A stretch of 64,000 bases of DNA from Unio delphinus (lineage: Eukaryota > Mollusca > Bivalvia > Unionida > Unionidae): contig JAQISU010000171.1 of NCBI GenBank assembly GCA_029339505.1, positions 1,271,001 to 1,335,000 on the forward strand, read 5' to 3'. This document shows, in pieces, positions 44,896 to 59,553 of the stretch. Both the position numbers and the translations under genes were made by a program. Below the pieces are notes generated by a model that did not search any database, was not told the origin of the DNA, and was given only the letters and a program-made list of their open reading frames with translations. Position 1 is the first letter of the stretch, and each line of letters begins with the position of its first letter.

Positions 44896-47800
44896 ACAGA
44901 CTTTTGCCTGCCGAAAACCCGCATAACACAATTTTGTCTGCCGTAATTCAGCATCACTCACTTGTGACTACCATCAATCAGCATCAAAACCTTTTGACTG
45001 CCATAAGTCAGCATCACACACTTTTGACTGCCAAAAGTCAGTATCACACACTTTTGATTGCCATAAGTCAGCATCACACACGTTTGACTGCCATAACTCA
45101 GCATCACACACTATTAACTGCCGTAAATTAGCATCACTCACTTTTTAAGTCAGCATTACACTCTTTTGACTGCCATAACTCAGCATCACACTTTTTTGAC
45201 TCCAATAACTCAGCATCACACACTTTTGATTGCCACAAGTCAGCATCACACACTTTTGACTGCCATAACTCAGCATCACACTCTTTTGACTCCAATAAGT
45301 CAGCATCACACACTTTTGACTGCCATAAGTCAGCATCACACTTTTTTGACTCCAATAACTCAGCATCACACACTTTTGATTGCCACAAGTCAGCATCACA
45401 CACTTTTGACTGCCATAAGTCAGCATCACACTCTTTTGACTCCAATAAGTCAGCATCACACACTTTTGACTGCCATAACTCAGCATCACACTCTTTTGAC
45501 TCCAATAAGTCAGCATCACACACTTTTGACTGCCATAACTCAGCATCACACTCTTTTGACTCCAATAAGTCAGCATCACACACTTTTGACTGCCATAAGT
45601 CAGCATCACACTTTTTTGACTGCCATAAGTCAGCATCACACACTTTTGACTGCCATAAGTCAGCATCACACTCTTTTGAATCCAATAAGTCAGCATCACA
45701 CACTATTAACTGCCGTAAATCAGCATCACACACTTTTGACTGCCATAAGTCAGCATCACTCTCTTTTGACTCCAATAAGTCAGCATCACACACTATTAAC
45801 TGCCTTAAATTAGCATCATGCACTTTTGACTGCCATAACTCAGCATCACACTCTTTTGACTCCAATAAGTCAGCATCACACACCTTTGACTGCCATAAGT
45901 CAGCATCACACTTTTTTGACTCCAATAACTCAGCATCACACACTATTAAACGCCGTAAAATAGCATCATACACTTTTGACTGCCATAAGTCAGCATCACA
46001 CTCTTTTGACTGCCGTAAATCAGGATCACACATTTTTGACTTCGTAAATCAGCATCGCACACTTTTGACTGCCGTAAATCAGCATAACACACTTTTGATT
46101 GCCATAAGTCAGCATGACACTCTTTTCACTCCAATAAGTCAGCATCACACACTTTTGACTGCCATAAGTCAGCATCACACTTTTCTGACTACAATAACTC
46201 AACATCACACACTATTAACTGCCGTAAATAAGCACCATACACTTTTGTCTGCCATAAGTCAGCATCACACTCTTTTGACTGCCATAAGTCAGCATCACTC
46301 ACTTTTGACTGCCATAAGTCAGCATCACGAACTATTAACTGCCGTAAATCAGCATCACACAATTCTTACTGCAATAAATTAACATCACACTCTTTTGACT
46401 GCGATAGGTCAGCATGACACTCTTTTGACTGCCATAACTCAGCATCAAACACTTTTGACTGCCATAAATCAGCATCAAACACTTTTGACTGCCATAATTC
46501 AGCATCAAACAGTTTTGACTGCCATAAGTCAGTATCACACACTTTTGACTGCCAAAAATCAACATCACGCTCTTTTGACTGCCATAAATCAGCAATCAGC
46601 ATCAAACACTTTTGACTGCCATAAGTCAGCATCACACACTATTAACTGCCGTAAATTAGCATTACACTCTTTTGACTGCTATAAGTCAGGATCACAAACT
46701 TTTGACTGCCATAACTCAGCATCACACACTTTTAACTGCCGTAAATTAGCATCACTCACTTTTTAAGTCAGCATTACACTCTTTTGACTGCCATACCTCA
46801 GCATCACACTTTTTTGACTCCAATAACTCAGCATCACACACTTTTTATTGCCACAAGTCAGCATCACACACTTTTGACTGCCATAACTCAGCATCACACT
46901 CTTTTCACTCCAATAAGTCAGCATCACACACTTTTGACTGCCATAAGTCAGCATCACACTTTTTTGACTCGAATAACTCAGCATGACACACATTTGACTG
47001 CCATAAGTCAGCATCACACTTTTTTGACTGCCATAAATCAGCATGACACACTTTTGACTGCCATAAGTCAGCATCACACTCTTTTGACTCCAATAAGTCA
47101 GCATCACACACTATTAACTGCCGTAAATCAGCATCACACACTTTTGACTGCCATAAATCAGCATCACTCTCTTTTGACTCCAATAAGTCAGCATCACACA
47201 CTTTTGACTGCCATAAGTCAGCATCACACTCTTTTGACTCCCATAAATCAGGATCACACATTTTAGACTGCGTAAATCAGCATCGCACACTTTTGACTGC
47301 CGTAAATCAGCATAACACACTTTTGATTGCCATAAGTCAGCATGACACTCTTTTGACTCCGATAAGTCAGCATCAAACACTTTTGACTGCCATAAATCAG
47401 CATCAAACACTTTTGACTGCCATAATTCAGCATCAAACAGTTTTGACTGCCATAAGTCAGTATCACACACTTTTGACAGCCAAAAATCAACATCACACTC
47501 TTTTGACTGCCATAAATCAGCAATCAGCATCAAACACTTTTGACTGCCATAAGTCAGCATCACACACTATTAACTGCCGTAAATTAGCATTACACTCTTT
47601 TGACTGCTCTAAGTCAGGATCACAAACGTTTGACTGCCATAAATCAGCATCACATTCTTTTGACTACCATATGTCAGCATCACACACTATTAACTGCCAT
47701 AAATCAGCATCACAAACCATTAACTGCCGTAAACTAGCATCACACTCTTTTGACTGCCATAAGTCAGGATCACACACTTTTGACTGCTATAAATCAGCAT

Positions 47801-50800
47801 TACACTCTTTTGACTGCAGTAAGTCAGCATCACACTCTTTTGACTGCCATATGTCAGGATCGCATACTTTTGACTGCCAAAAGTCAGCATCACATTCTTT
47901 TGACTGCCGTAAATCAGGATCACACACGTTTGACTGCTTAAATCAGCATCACACACTTTTTGACTGCCGTAAATCAGCATAACACATTTTTGTCTGCCAT
48001 AAGTCAGCATCACACTCTTTTGACTGCTATTAATCAGCATCACACACTTTTGCCTGCCATAAATCAGCATCACACACGTTTGACTGCAGTAAGTCAGCAT
48101 CCCACACTTTTGACTGCCATAAGTCAGCATCACACACTTTTGCCTGCCATAAGTCAGCATCACACTTTTCTGACTCCAGTAAGTCAGCATCACTCACTTT
48201 TGACTGCCATAAGTCAGCATCACGAACTATTAACTGCCGTAAATCAGCATCACACAATTCTTACTGCAATAAATTAACATCACACTCTTTTGACTGCGAT
48301 AGGTCAGCATCACACTCTTTTGACTGCCATAACTCAGCATCAAACACTTTTGACTGCCATAAATCAGCATCAAACACTTTTGACTGCCATAAGTCAGCAT
48401 CACACACTATTAACTGCCGTAAATTAGCTTTACACTCTTTTGACTGCTATAAGTCAGGATCACAAACTTTTGACTGCCGTAAATCAGCATCCCATTCTTT
48501 TGACTACCATATGTCAGCATCACACACTATTAACTGCCATAAATCAGCATCACAAACCATTAACTGCCGTAAACTAGCATCACACTCTTTTGACTGCCAT
48601 AAGTCAGGATCACACACTTTTGACTGCTATAAATCAGCATTACACTCTTTTGACTGCAGTAAGTCAGCACCACACTCTTTTGACTGCCATAAGTCAGGAT
48701 CGCATACTTTTGACTGCCAAAAGTCAGCATCACATTCTTTTGACTGCCGTAAATCAGAATCACACACTTTTGATTGCTTAAATCAGCATCACACACTTTT
48801 TGACTGCCGTAAATCAGCATAACACATTTTTGTCTGCCATAAGTCAGCATCACACTCTTTTGACTGCTATTAATCAGCATCACATACTTTTGTCTGCCGT
48901 AAATCCACATCACACACTTTTGCCTGCCATAAATCAGCATCACACACGTTTGACTGCAGTAAGTCAGCATCCCACACTTTTGACTGCCATAAGTCAGCAT
49001 CACACACTTTTGCCTGCCATAAGTCAGCATCACACTTTTCTGACTCCAGTAAGTCAGTATCACTCACTTTTCACTGCCATAAGTCAGCATCACGAACTAT
49101 TAACTGCCGTAAATCAGCATCACACAATTCTTACTGCAATAAATTAACATCACACTCTTTTGACTGCGATAGGTCAGCATGACACTCTTTTGACTGCCAT
49201 AACTCAGCATCAAACACTTTTGACTGCCATAAATCAGCATCAAACACTTTTGACTGCCATAAGTCAGCATCAAACAGTTTTGACTGCCATAAGTCAGTAT
49301 CACACACTTTTGACTGCCAAAAATCAACATCACGCTCTTTTGACTGCCATAAATCAGCAATCAGCATCAAACACTTTTGACTGCCATAAGTCAGCATCAC
49401 ACACTATTAACTGCCGTAAATTAGCATTACACTCTTTTGACTGCTCTAAGTCAGGATCACAAACTTTTGACTGCCATAACTCAGCATCACACACTTTTAA
49501 CTGCCGTAAATTAGCATCACTCACTTTTTAAGTCAGCATTACTCTCTTTTGACTGCCATAACTCAGCATCACACTTTTTTGACTCCAATAACTCAGCATC
49601 ACACACTTTTGATTGCCACAAGTCAGCATCACACACTTTTGACTGCCATAACTCAGCATCACACTCTTTTCACTCCAATAAGTCAACATCACACACTTTT
49701 GACTGCCATAAGTCAGCATCACACTTTTTTGACTCAAATAACTCAGCATGACACACTTTTGACTGCCATAAGTCAGCATCACACTTTTTTGACTGCCATA
49801 AATCAGCATGACACACTTTTGACTGCCATAAGTCAGCATCACACTCTTTTGACTCCAATAAGTCAGCATCACACACTATTAACTGCCGTAAATCAGCATC
49901 ACACACTTTTGACTGCCATAAATCAGCATCACTCTCTTTTGACTCCAATAAGTCAGCATCACACACTATTAACTGCCTTAAATTAGCATCATGCACTTTT
50001 GACTGCCATAACTCAGCATCACACTCTTTTGACTCCAATAAGTCAGCATCACACACTTTTGACTGCCATAAGTCAGCATCACACTTTTTTGACTCCAATA
50101 ACTCAGCATCACACACTATTAACTGCCGTAAATTAGCATCATACACTTTTGACTGCCATAAGTCAGCATCACACTCTTTTGACTCCCATAAATCAGGATC
50201 ACACATTTTAGACTGCGTAAATCAGCATCGCACACTTTTGACTGCCGTAAATCAGCATAACACACTTTTGATTGCCATAAGTCAGCATGACACTCTTTTG
50301 ACTCCGATAAGTCAGCATCAAACACTTTTGACTGCCATAAATCAGCATCAAACACTTTTGACTGCCATAATTCAGCATCAAACAGTTTTGACTGCCATAA
50401 GTCAGTATCACACACTTTTGACAGCCAAAAATCAACATCACACTCTTTTAATTGCCATAAATCAGCAATCAGCATCAAACACTTTTGACTGCCATAAGTC
50501 AGCATCACACACTATTAACTGCCGTAAATTAGCATTACACTCTTTTGACTGCTCTAAGTCAGGATCACAAACGTTTGACTGCCATAAATCAGCATCACAT
50601 TCTTTTGACTACCATATGTCAGCATCACACACTATTAACTGCCATAAATCAGCATCACAAACCATTAACTGCCGTAAACTAGCATCACACTCTTTTGACT
50701 GCCATAAGTCAGGATCACACACTTTTGACTGCTATAAATCAGCATTACACTCTTTTGACTGCAGTAAGTCAGCATCACACTCTTTTGACTGCCATAAGTC

Positions 50801-53800
50801 AGGATCGCATACTTTTGACTGCCAAAAGTCAGCATCACATTCTTTTGACTGCCGTAAATCAGGATCACACACGTTTGACTGCTTAAATCAGCATCACACA
50901 CTTTTTGACTGCCGTAAATCAGCATAACACATTTTTGTCTGCCATAAGTCAGCATCACACTCTTTTGACTGCTATTAATCAGCATCACACACTTTTGCCT
51001 GCCATAAATCAGCATCACACACGTTTGACTGCAGTAAGTCAGCATCCCACACTTTTGACTGCCATAAGTCAGCACCACACACTTTTGCCTGCCATAAGTC
51101 AGCATCACACTTTTCTGACTCCAGTAAGTCAGCATCACTCACTTTTGACTGCCATAAGTCAGCATCACGAACTATTAACTGCCGTAAATCAGCATCACAC
51201 AATTCTTACTGCAATAAATTAACATCACACTCTTTTGACTGCGATAGGTCAGCATCACACTCTTTTGACTGCCATAACTCAGCATCAAACACTTTTGACT
51301 GCCATAAATCAGCATCAAACACTTTTGACTGCCATAAGTCAGCATCACACACTATTAACTGCCGTAAATTAGCATTACACTCTTTTTACTGCTATAAGTC
51401 AGGATCACAAACTTTTGACTGCCGTAAATCAGCATCCCATTCTTTTGACTACCATATGTCAGCATCACACACTATTAACTGCCATAAATCAGCATCACAA
51501 ACCATTAACTGCCGTAAACTAGCATCACACTCTTTTGACTGCCATAAGTCAGGATCACACACTTTTGACTGCTATAAATCAGCATTACACTCTTTTGACT
51601 GCAGTAAGTCAGCATCACACTCTTTTGACTGCCATATGTCAGGATCGCATACTTTTGACTGCCAAAAGTCAGCATCACATTCTTTTGACTGCCGTAAATC
51701 AGAATCACACACTTTTGACTGCTTAAATCAGCATCACACACTTTTTGACTGCCGTAAATCAGCATAACACATTTTTGTCTGCCATAAGTCAGCATCACAC
51801 TCTTTTGACTGCTATTAATCAGCATCACATACTTTTGTCTGCCGTAAATCCACATCACACACTTTTGCCTGCCATAAATCAGCATCACACACGTTTGACT
51901 GCAGTAAGTCAGCATCCCACACTTTTGACTGCCATAAGTCAGCATCACACACTTTTGCCTGCCATAAGTCAGCATCACACTTTTCTGACTCCAGTAAGTC
52001 AGTATCACTCACTTTTCACTGCCATAAGTCAGCATCACGAACTATTAACTGCCGTAAATCAGCATCACACAATTCTTACTGCAATAAATTAACATCACAC
52101 TCTTTTGACTGCGATAGGTCAGCATCACACTCTTATGACTGCCATAACTCAGCATCAAACACTTTTGACTGCATAAATCAGCATCAAACACTTTTGACTG
52201 CCATAATTCAGCATCAAACAGTTTTGACTGCCATAAATCAGTATCACACACTTTTGACTGCCAAAAATCAACATCACACTCTTTTGACTGCCATAAATCA
52301 GCAATCAGCATCAAACACTTTTGACTGCCATAAGTCAGCATCACACACTATTAACTGCCGTAAATTAGCATTACACTCTTTTGACTGCTATAAGTCAGGA
52401 TCACAAACTTTTGACTGCCATAACTCAGCATCACACACTTTTAACTGCCGTAAATTAGCATCACTCACTTTTTAAGTCAGCATTACACTCTTTTGAATGC
52501 CATAACTCAGCATCACACTTTTTTGACTCCAATAACTCAGCACAACACACTTTTGATTGCCACAAGTCAGCATCACACACTTTTGACTGCCATAACTCAG
52601 CATCACACTCTTTTGACTCTAATAAGTCAGCATCACACACTTTTGACTGCCATAAGTCAGCATCACACTTTTTTGACTCGAATACCTCAGCGTGACACAC
52701 TTTTGACTGCCATAAGTCAGCATCACACTTTTTTCACTGCCATAAGTCAGCATCACACACTTTTGACTGCCATAAGTCAGCATCACACTCTTTTCACTGC
52801 TGTAAATCAGGATCACACATTTTTGACTGCGTAAATCTGCATCGCACACTTTTGACTGCCATAAATCAGCATAACACACTTTTGATTGCCATAAGTCAGC
52901 ATCACACTCTTTTGACACCAATAAGTCAGCATCACATACTTTTGACTGAAATAAGTCAGCATCACACTTTTCTGACTAGAATAACTCAGCATCACACACT
53001 ATTAACTGCCGTAAATCAGCATCACACACTTTTGACTGCCATAAGTCAGCATCACACTCTTTTGACTCCAATAAGTCAGCATCACACACTATTAACTGTC
53101 ATAAATTAGCATCATGCACTTTTGACTGCCATAACTCAGCATCACACTCTTTTGACTCCAATAAGTCAGCATCACACACGTTTGACTGGCATAAGTCAGC
53201 CTCACACTTTTTTGACTCCAATAACTCAGCATCCTCCACTATTAACTGCCGTAAATTAGCATCATACACTTTTGACTGCCATAAGTCAGCATCACACTCT
53301 TTTGACTGCCGTAAATCAGGATCACACATTTTTTTTATAAGTCAGCATCACACACTTTTGACTCCAATAAGTTAGCATCAAACACTTTTGACTGCCATAA
53401 ATCAGCATCAAACACTTTTGACTGCCATAATTCAGCATCAAACAGTTTTGACTGCCATAGGTCAGTATCACACACTTTTGACTGCCAAAAATCAACATCA
53501 CACTCTTTTGACTGCCATAAATCAGCAATCAGCATCAAACACTTTTGACTGCCATAAGTCAGCATCACACACTATTAACTGCCGTAAATTAGCCTTACAC
53601 TCTTTTGACTGCTATAAGTCAGGATCACAAACTTTTGACTGCCATAAATCAGCATCACATTCTTTTGACTACCATATGTCAGCATCACACACTATTAACT
53701 GCCATAAATCAGCATCACAAACCATTAACTGCCGTAAACTAGCATCACACTCTTTTGACTGCCATAAGTCAGGATCACACACTTTTGACTGCTATAAATC

Positions 53801-56787
53801 AGCATTACACTCTTTTGACTGCAGTAAGTCAGCATCACACTCTTTTGACTGCCATAAGTCAGGATCGCATACTTTTGACTGCCAAAAGTCAGCATCACAT
53901 TCTTTTGACTGCCGTAAATCAGGATCACACACTTTTGACTGCTTAAATCAGCATCGTACACTTTTTGACTGCCGTAAATCAGCATAACACATTTTTGTCT
54001 GCCATAAGTCAGCATCACACTCTTTTGACTGCTATTAATCAGCATCACATACTTTTGTCTGCCGTAAATCCACATCACACACTTTTGCCTGCCATAAATC
54101 AGCATCACACACGTTTGACTGCAGTAAGTCAGCATCCCACACTTTTGACTGCGTAAATCAGCATCACACACTTTTGACTGCCGTAAATCAGCATCACACA
54201 CTTTTGCCTGCCATAAGTCAGCATCACACACTTTTGACTGCCAAAAGTCAGCATCACACTCTTTTGACTGCGTAAATCAGCATCCCACAATTTTGTCTGC
54301 AGTAAATCAGCATCATACACTTTTGACTGCCGAAAATCAATATAACACACTTTTGACTGCCATTAATCAGCATCACATACTTTTGTCTGCCGTTAATCCG
54401 CATCACACACTTTTGACTGCCATAAATCAGCATCACACACGTTTGACTGTAGTAAGTCAGCATCACACACTTTTGACTGCGTAAATCAGCATCGTACACT
54501 TTTGACTGCCGTAAATCAGCATCACACACTTTTGACTGCCATAAGTCAACATCACACACTTTTGACTACATTAAGTCAGCATCACACACTTTTGACTGCA
54601 ATAAGTCAGCATCACACTTTTCTGACTCCAGTAAGTCAGAATCACTCACTTTTGACTGCGATAAGTCAGCATCACGAACTATTAACTGCCATAAGTCAGC
54701 ATCACACACTTTTGACTACAATAAGTCAGCATTATACACTTTTGACTGCCATAAGTCAGCATCACACTTTTCTGACTCCAATAAGTTAGCATCACACTCT
54801 TTTGACTACAATAAGTCAGCATTATACACTTTTGACTGCCATAAGTAAGCATCACACACTTTTGACTGCCATAAGTCAGCATCACACTCTTTTGACTCCA
54901 ATAAGTCAGCATCACACACTATTAACTGTCATAAATTAGCATCATGCACTTTTGACTGCCATAACTCAGCATCACACTCTTTTGACTCCAATAAGTCAGC
55001 ATCACACACGTTTGACTGGCATAAGTCAGCCTCACACTTTTTTGACTCCAATAACTCAGCATCCTCCACTATTAACTGCCGTAAATTAGCATCATACACT
55101 TTTGACTGCCATAAGTCAGCATCACACTCTTTTGACTGCCGTAAATCAGGATCACACATTTTTTTTATAAGTCAGCATCACACACTTTTGACTCCAATAA
55201 GTTAGCATCAAACACTTTTGACTGCCATAAATCAGCATCAAACACTTTTGACTGCCATAATTCAGCATCAAACAGTTTTGACTGCCATAGGTCAGTATCA
55301 CACACTTTTGACTGCCAAAAATCAACATCACACTCTTTTGACTGCCATAAATCAGCAATCAGCATCAAACACTTTTGACTGCCATAAGTCAGCATCACAC
55401 ACTATTAACTGCCGTAAATTAGCCTTACACTCTTTTGACTGCTATAAGTCAGGATCACAAACTTTTGACTGCCATAAATCAGCATCACATTCTTTTGACT
55501 ACCATATGTCAGCATCACACACTATTAACTGCCATAAATCAGCATCACAAACCATTAACTGCCGTAAACTAGCATCACACTCTTTTGACTGCCATAAGTC
55601 AGGATCACACACTTTTGACTGCTATAAATCAGCATTACACTCTTTTGACTGCAGTAAGTCAGCATCACACTCTTTTGACTGCCATAAGTCAGGATCGCAT
55701 ACTTTTGACTGCCAAAAGTCAGCATCACATTCTTTTGACTGCCGTAAATCAGGATCACACACTTTTGACTGCTTAAATCAGCATCGTACACTTTTTGACT
55801 GCCGTAAATCAGCATAACACATTTTTGTCTGCCATAAGTCAGCATCACACTCTTTTGACTGCTATTAATCAGCATCACATACTTTTGTCTGCCGTAAATC
55901 CACATCACACACTTTTGCCTGCCATAAATCAGCATCACACACGTTTGACTGCAGTAAGTCAGCATCCCACACTTTTGACTGCGTAAATCAGCATCACACA
56001 CTTTTGACTGCCGTAAATCAGCATCACACACTTTTGCCTGCCATAAGTCAGCATCACACACTTTTGACTGCCAAAAGTCAGCATCACACTCTTTTGACTG
56101 CGTAAATCAGCATCCCACAATTTTGTCTGCCGTAAATCAGCATCATACACTTTTGACTGCCGAAAATCAATATAACACACTTTTGACTGCCATTAATCAG
56201 CATCACATACTTTTGTCTGCCGTTAATCCGCATCACACACTTTTGACTGCCATAAATCAGCATCACACACGTTTGACTGTAGTAAGTCAGCATCACACAC
56301 TTTTGACTGCGTAAATCAGCATCGTACACTTTTGACTGCCGTAAATCAGCATCACACACTTTTGACTGCCATAAGTCAACATCACACACTTTTGACTACA
56401 TTAAGTCAGCATCACACACTTTTGACTGCAATAAGTCAGCATCACACTTTTCTGACTCCAGTAAGTCAGAATCACTCACTTTTGACTGCGATAAGTCAGC
56501 ATCACGAACTATTAACTGCCATAAGTCAGCATCACACACTTTTGACTACAATAAGTCAGCATTATACACTTTTGACTGCCATAAGTCAGCATCACACTTT
56601 TCTGACTCCAATAAGTTAGCATCACACTCTTTTGACTACAATAAGTCAGCATTATACACTTTTGACTGCCATAAGTAAGCATCATACACTTTAGACTACC
56701 ATAAGTTAGCATCACACACTTTTGACTGCAATAAGTCAGCATCACACACTTTTTACTGCCGTAACTCAGCATCACACACTTTTGGCT
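44896..56787. repeat. 30-bp satellite array, about 395 units, with higher-order duplications
   Basis: Unit landmarks CACTTTTGACTGCCATAAGT and CAGCATCACA. Unit variants (CTATTAACTGCCG, TTTTGACTCCAAT, AATTCTTACTGC) occur in fixed orders. Blocks repeat with offsets of about 2,945 bp (47.29 to 50.24 kb), 2,765 bp (46.40 to 49.16 kb), 840 bp (47.96 to 48.80 kb) and 1,830 bp (53.10 to 54.93 kb). The 1,830-bp pair differs by only a few bases. Confidence 0.95.
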
Positions 56788-56810
56788 GCAAAGAACCAAT
56801 GTCATCTCAA

Positions 56811-56850
56811 GATGCCACACAAACACGGGGTAAAGTTTGCAGAGGATTGA
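56811..56850 (+). repeat. Dispersed repeat, copy B
   Basis: Matches 40644-40683 (GCCACACAAACACGGGGTAA then AGTTTGCAGAGGATTG). Begins 24 bp after the 30-bp array ends. Confidence 0.75.
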
Positions 56851-57944
56851 CAATTTATACAATTATATTTTGACGATCTTACAATATTACAAATCGTTAT
56901 CTGTGTATTACAAATGCATAGTCAATATTACAAATCGTTATCTGTGTATTACAAATGCACATTCGTCCCTGCTCTGTCACTGTAAGACACATTTTTTATC
57001 TGTAATAGCATCATATCTGTCTTGGTAATATGCATGTACAGATTTAGAAATATATATTTAAAGGGAATATTTTAATTCATTCTAAGAAATATTGCAAGAA
57101 TATTTAAAATTTCAGAATCAGAGGGTCTCAATTAAAACTTGAAACTTGTTCACAGAATACACATCATAAATAAATCAGATGGCAAGTGTTTAAATATAGT
57201 AATGAAAACAACCGATAAACATGTTATTAACATGTTAATACAGGTAACAAGATAACGAAATTAGTTCGACGTGTCCAAATAAAACTGAATTAGTCACAGT
57301 TACTATAAGAATAAATTAAACTAACAAGTCAGAAATTCGACTGGATATCCTAGTACTTACTCTTCTCTCTTCTGTCGTAAAATGGCATCTGTCGTATAGC
57401 ATCGCCTACTCTTTATGTCTTATGTCGTAAAATGGCATCTGTCTTACAGCATCGACTACACTTTATCTGTTTGATTTTAGGTTAACTGACACTTAGGTTA
57501 GCTTTAATGATCGCATTAATTAGCAATGACCAGAAATAACCATAATTTCAACTATTTAATTAGGAATTTTGTGTTAAAGTATTTAAATGGGTCAAATGTT
57601 GTCATATATACACAATGTAAATAGGAATGTGTTAAACGAACTCTATAAATTCCACGTGATATTATCTTGAGAATTAAATTCAAACATTTGCTAGAGATCG
57701 GCTAAACGTTTGGTTACTTTCAAATGTGAATGTTTGACGAACAAGAAAATAGCCAAATAAAAGAGTTCGCTCTATTTCAGATGTATAAGCTAAAATTTTA
57801 GTAATATTTAAAGATTGGTTAAAAAAGTTGGCTTGTATCGTGTGCTATGCTTTTTTACAAACATCACATTAAATTTTCACAGACAAGTGCGACTCAGACT
57901 TGAATTCATTCTTTAGAAGAAAAATCAATAACAAGAACAAGTCG
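56851..57944. other. AT-rich sequence with two short duplications
   Basis: Contains two copies of ATTACAAATCGTTATCTGTG (from about 56884 and 56929) and a 50-bp duplication with TGTCGTAAAATGGCATCTGT (57373-57472). No gene seen. Confidence 0.6.
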
Positions 57945-58797
57945 TTGTGTGACGTTATTTTCATGCTCCGTAAACACTATTAGAGAAGTTCAACTGGTTT
58001 TCGTTGTGTGACGTTATTTTCATGCTCCGTAAACACTATTAGAGTAGTTCAACTGGTTTTCGTTGTGTGACGTTATTTTCATGCTCCGTAGACACTATTA
58101 GAGTAGTTCAACTGGTTTTCGTTGTGTGACGTTATTTTCATGCTCCGTAAACACTATTAGAGTAGTTAAACTGGTTTTCGTTGTGTGACGTTATTTTCAT
58201 GCTCCGTAGACACTATTAGAGTAGTTCAACTGGTTTTCGTTGTGTGACGTTATTTTCATGCTCCGTAAACACTGTTAGAGAAGTTCAACTGGTTTTCGTT
58301 GTGTTACGTTATTTTCATGCTCCGTAGACATTATTAGAGTAGTTCAACTGGTTTTCGTTGTGTGACGTTATTTTCATGCGCCGTAAACACTATTAGAGTA
58401 GTTCAACTGGTTTTCGTTGTGTTACGTTATTTTCATGCTCCGTAAACACTATTAGAGTAGTTAAACTGGTTTTCGTTGTGTGACGTTATTTTCATGCTCC
58501 GTAGACACTATTAAAGTAGTTCAACTGGTTTTCGTTGTGTGACGTTATTTTCATGCTCCGTAGACACTATTAGAGAAGTTCAACTGGTTTTCGTTGTGTG
58601 ACGTTATTTTCATGCTCCGTAAACACTATTAGAGTAGTTCAACTGGTTTTCGTTGTGTGACGTTATTTTCATGCTCCGTAGACACTATTAGAGTAGTTTA
58701 ACTGGTTTTCGTTGTGTGACGTTATTTTCATGCTCCGTAAACACTATTAGAGTAGTTCAACTGGTTTTCGTTGTGTGACGTTATTTTCAGGCTCCGT
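57945..58797. repeat. 59-bp tandem repeat, about 14.5 units
   Basis: Unit landmarks GTTTTCGTTGTGTGACGTTA, TTTTCATGCTCCGTAAACAC and TATTAGAGTAGTTCAACTG. Each unit has one TGACGT except where it reads TTACGT. Confidence 0.95.
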
Positions 58798-59082
58798 AAC
58801 TTTGATCAGTGTGATGCGCTATACTTTTTCATTGAGATTAAGAACGTAAAATAATAAGGCATCCTGTTTTATATTTTAAATCTGATTTATAGCCGTAATG
58901 TCTAGTCAATGTTATATATGCGTTAAGACATCCATTACATAGCACAGCGCTGACGTGTTGACTTGACTCCGTTTTCGTTAGAGCAAAATAAATTGGGATG
59001 ACACTTATTAGTTTGATTAACAAAGGCATGTATTAATATAATATTGTAAAAATGGGACACGTAAAAATAAATCTATAATGTT

Positions 59083-59553
59083 TTGCTACTCCATGAAAAG
59101 CAGCCACTACTCTTTTGTTGTGATCCTAAATATAAACTCATACACATAAGCACACAAAAGCGGTTAGTAGTGTTCCTTGATTTATGTCTTTTCTCTACTT
59201 GCTTGGAACTAGGTACAAATGCCACATCAACCACAAGGGATTTGAAGGAGTCCACTTTGATTTGGGATGAGGCATTAACAAACAAAATCAGGCCAGCTGA
59301 AAGCAATTTTAAAGAGTCCTACACGATTGCCTCCGGACGTCAAATAACGACAAAGGAACACATTCCTGAAGCCACAGGTGAAGAGAAAATTACATATATT
59401 GGGCACGTTCGTAATTCAATAATCAAAGAACACTGCAATATCAACAATAATGAACATACTCTGAAAAGTGCTATGCCAATTTCGAATACTTGCATTTTCG
59501 AATATTTAAAAGTTTTAATGGATACGGGGATGGGGTATTCTTCTTACAGTTAA
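59083..59553 (+). CDS. Unassigned open frame (156 codons)
   Basis: I do not recognise it. Seen: a hydrophobic early stretch (LVVFLDLCLFSTCLELG) then a hydrophilic tail with ESYTIASGRQITTKEHIPEA. A pyrimidine-rich run ending in ACTAG at about 59213 could be a splice acceptor, in which case only the later part would be exon. Could be chance. Confidence 0.2.
   Translation: MLLHEKQPLLFCCDPKYKLIHISTQKRLVVFLDLCLFSTCLELGTNATSTTRDLKESTLIWDEALTNKIRPAESNFKESYTIASGRQITTKEHIPEATGEEKITYIGHVRNSIIKEHCNINNNEHTLKSAMPISNTCIFEYLKVLMDTGMGYSSYS

Noticed and set aside
44904..56862. Long frames on both strands encoding 10-residue repeats
   Set aside because: The 30-bp period keeps several phases open on both strands. 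Overlapping both-strand frames in a satellite are not credible genes.
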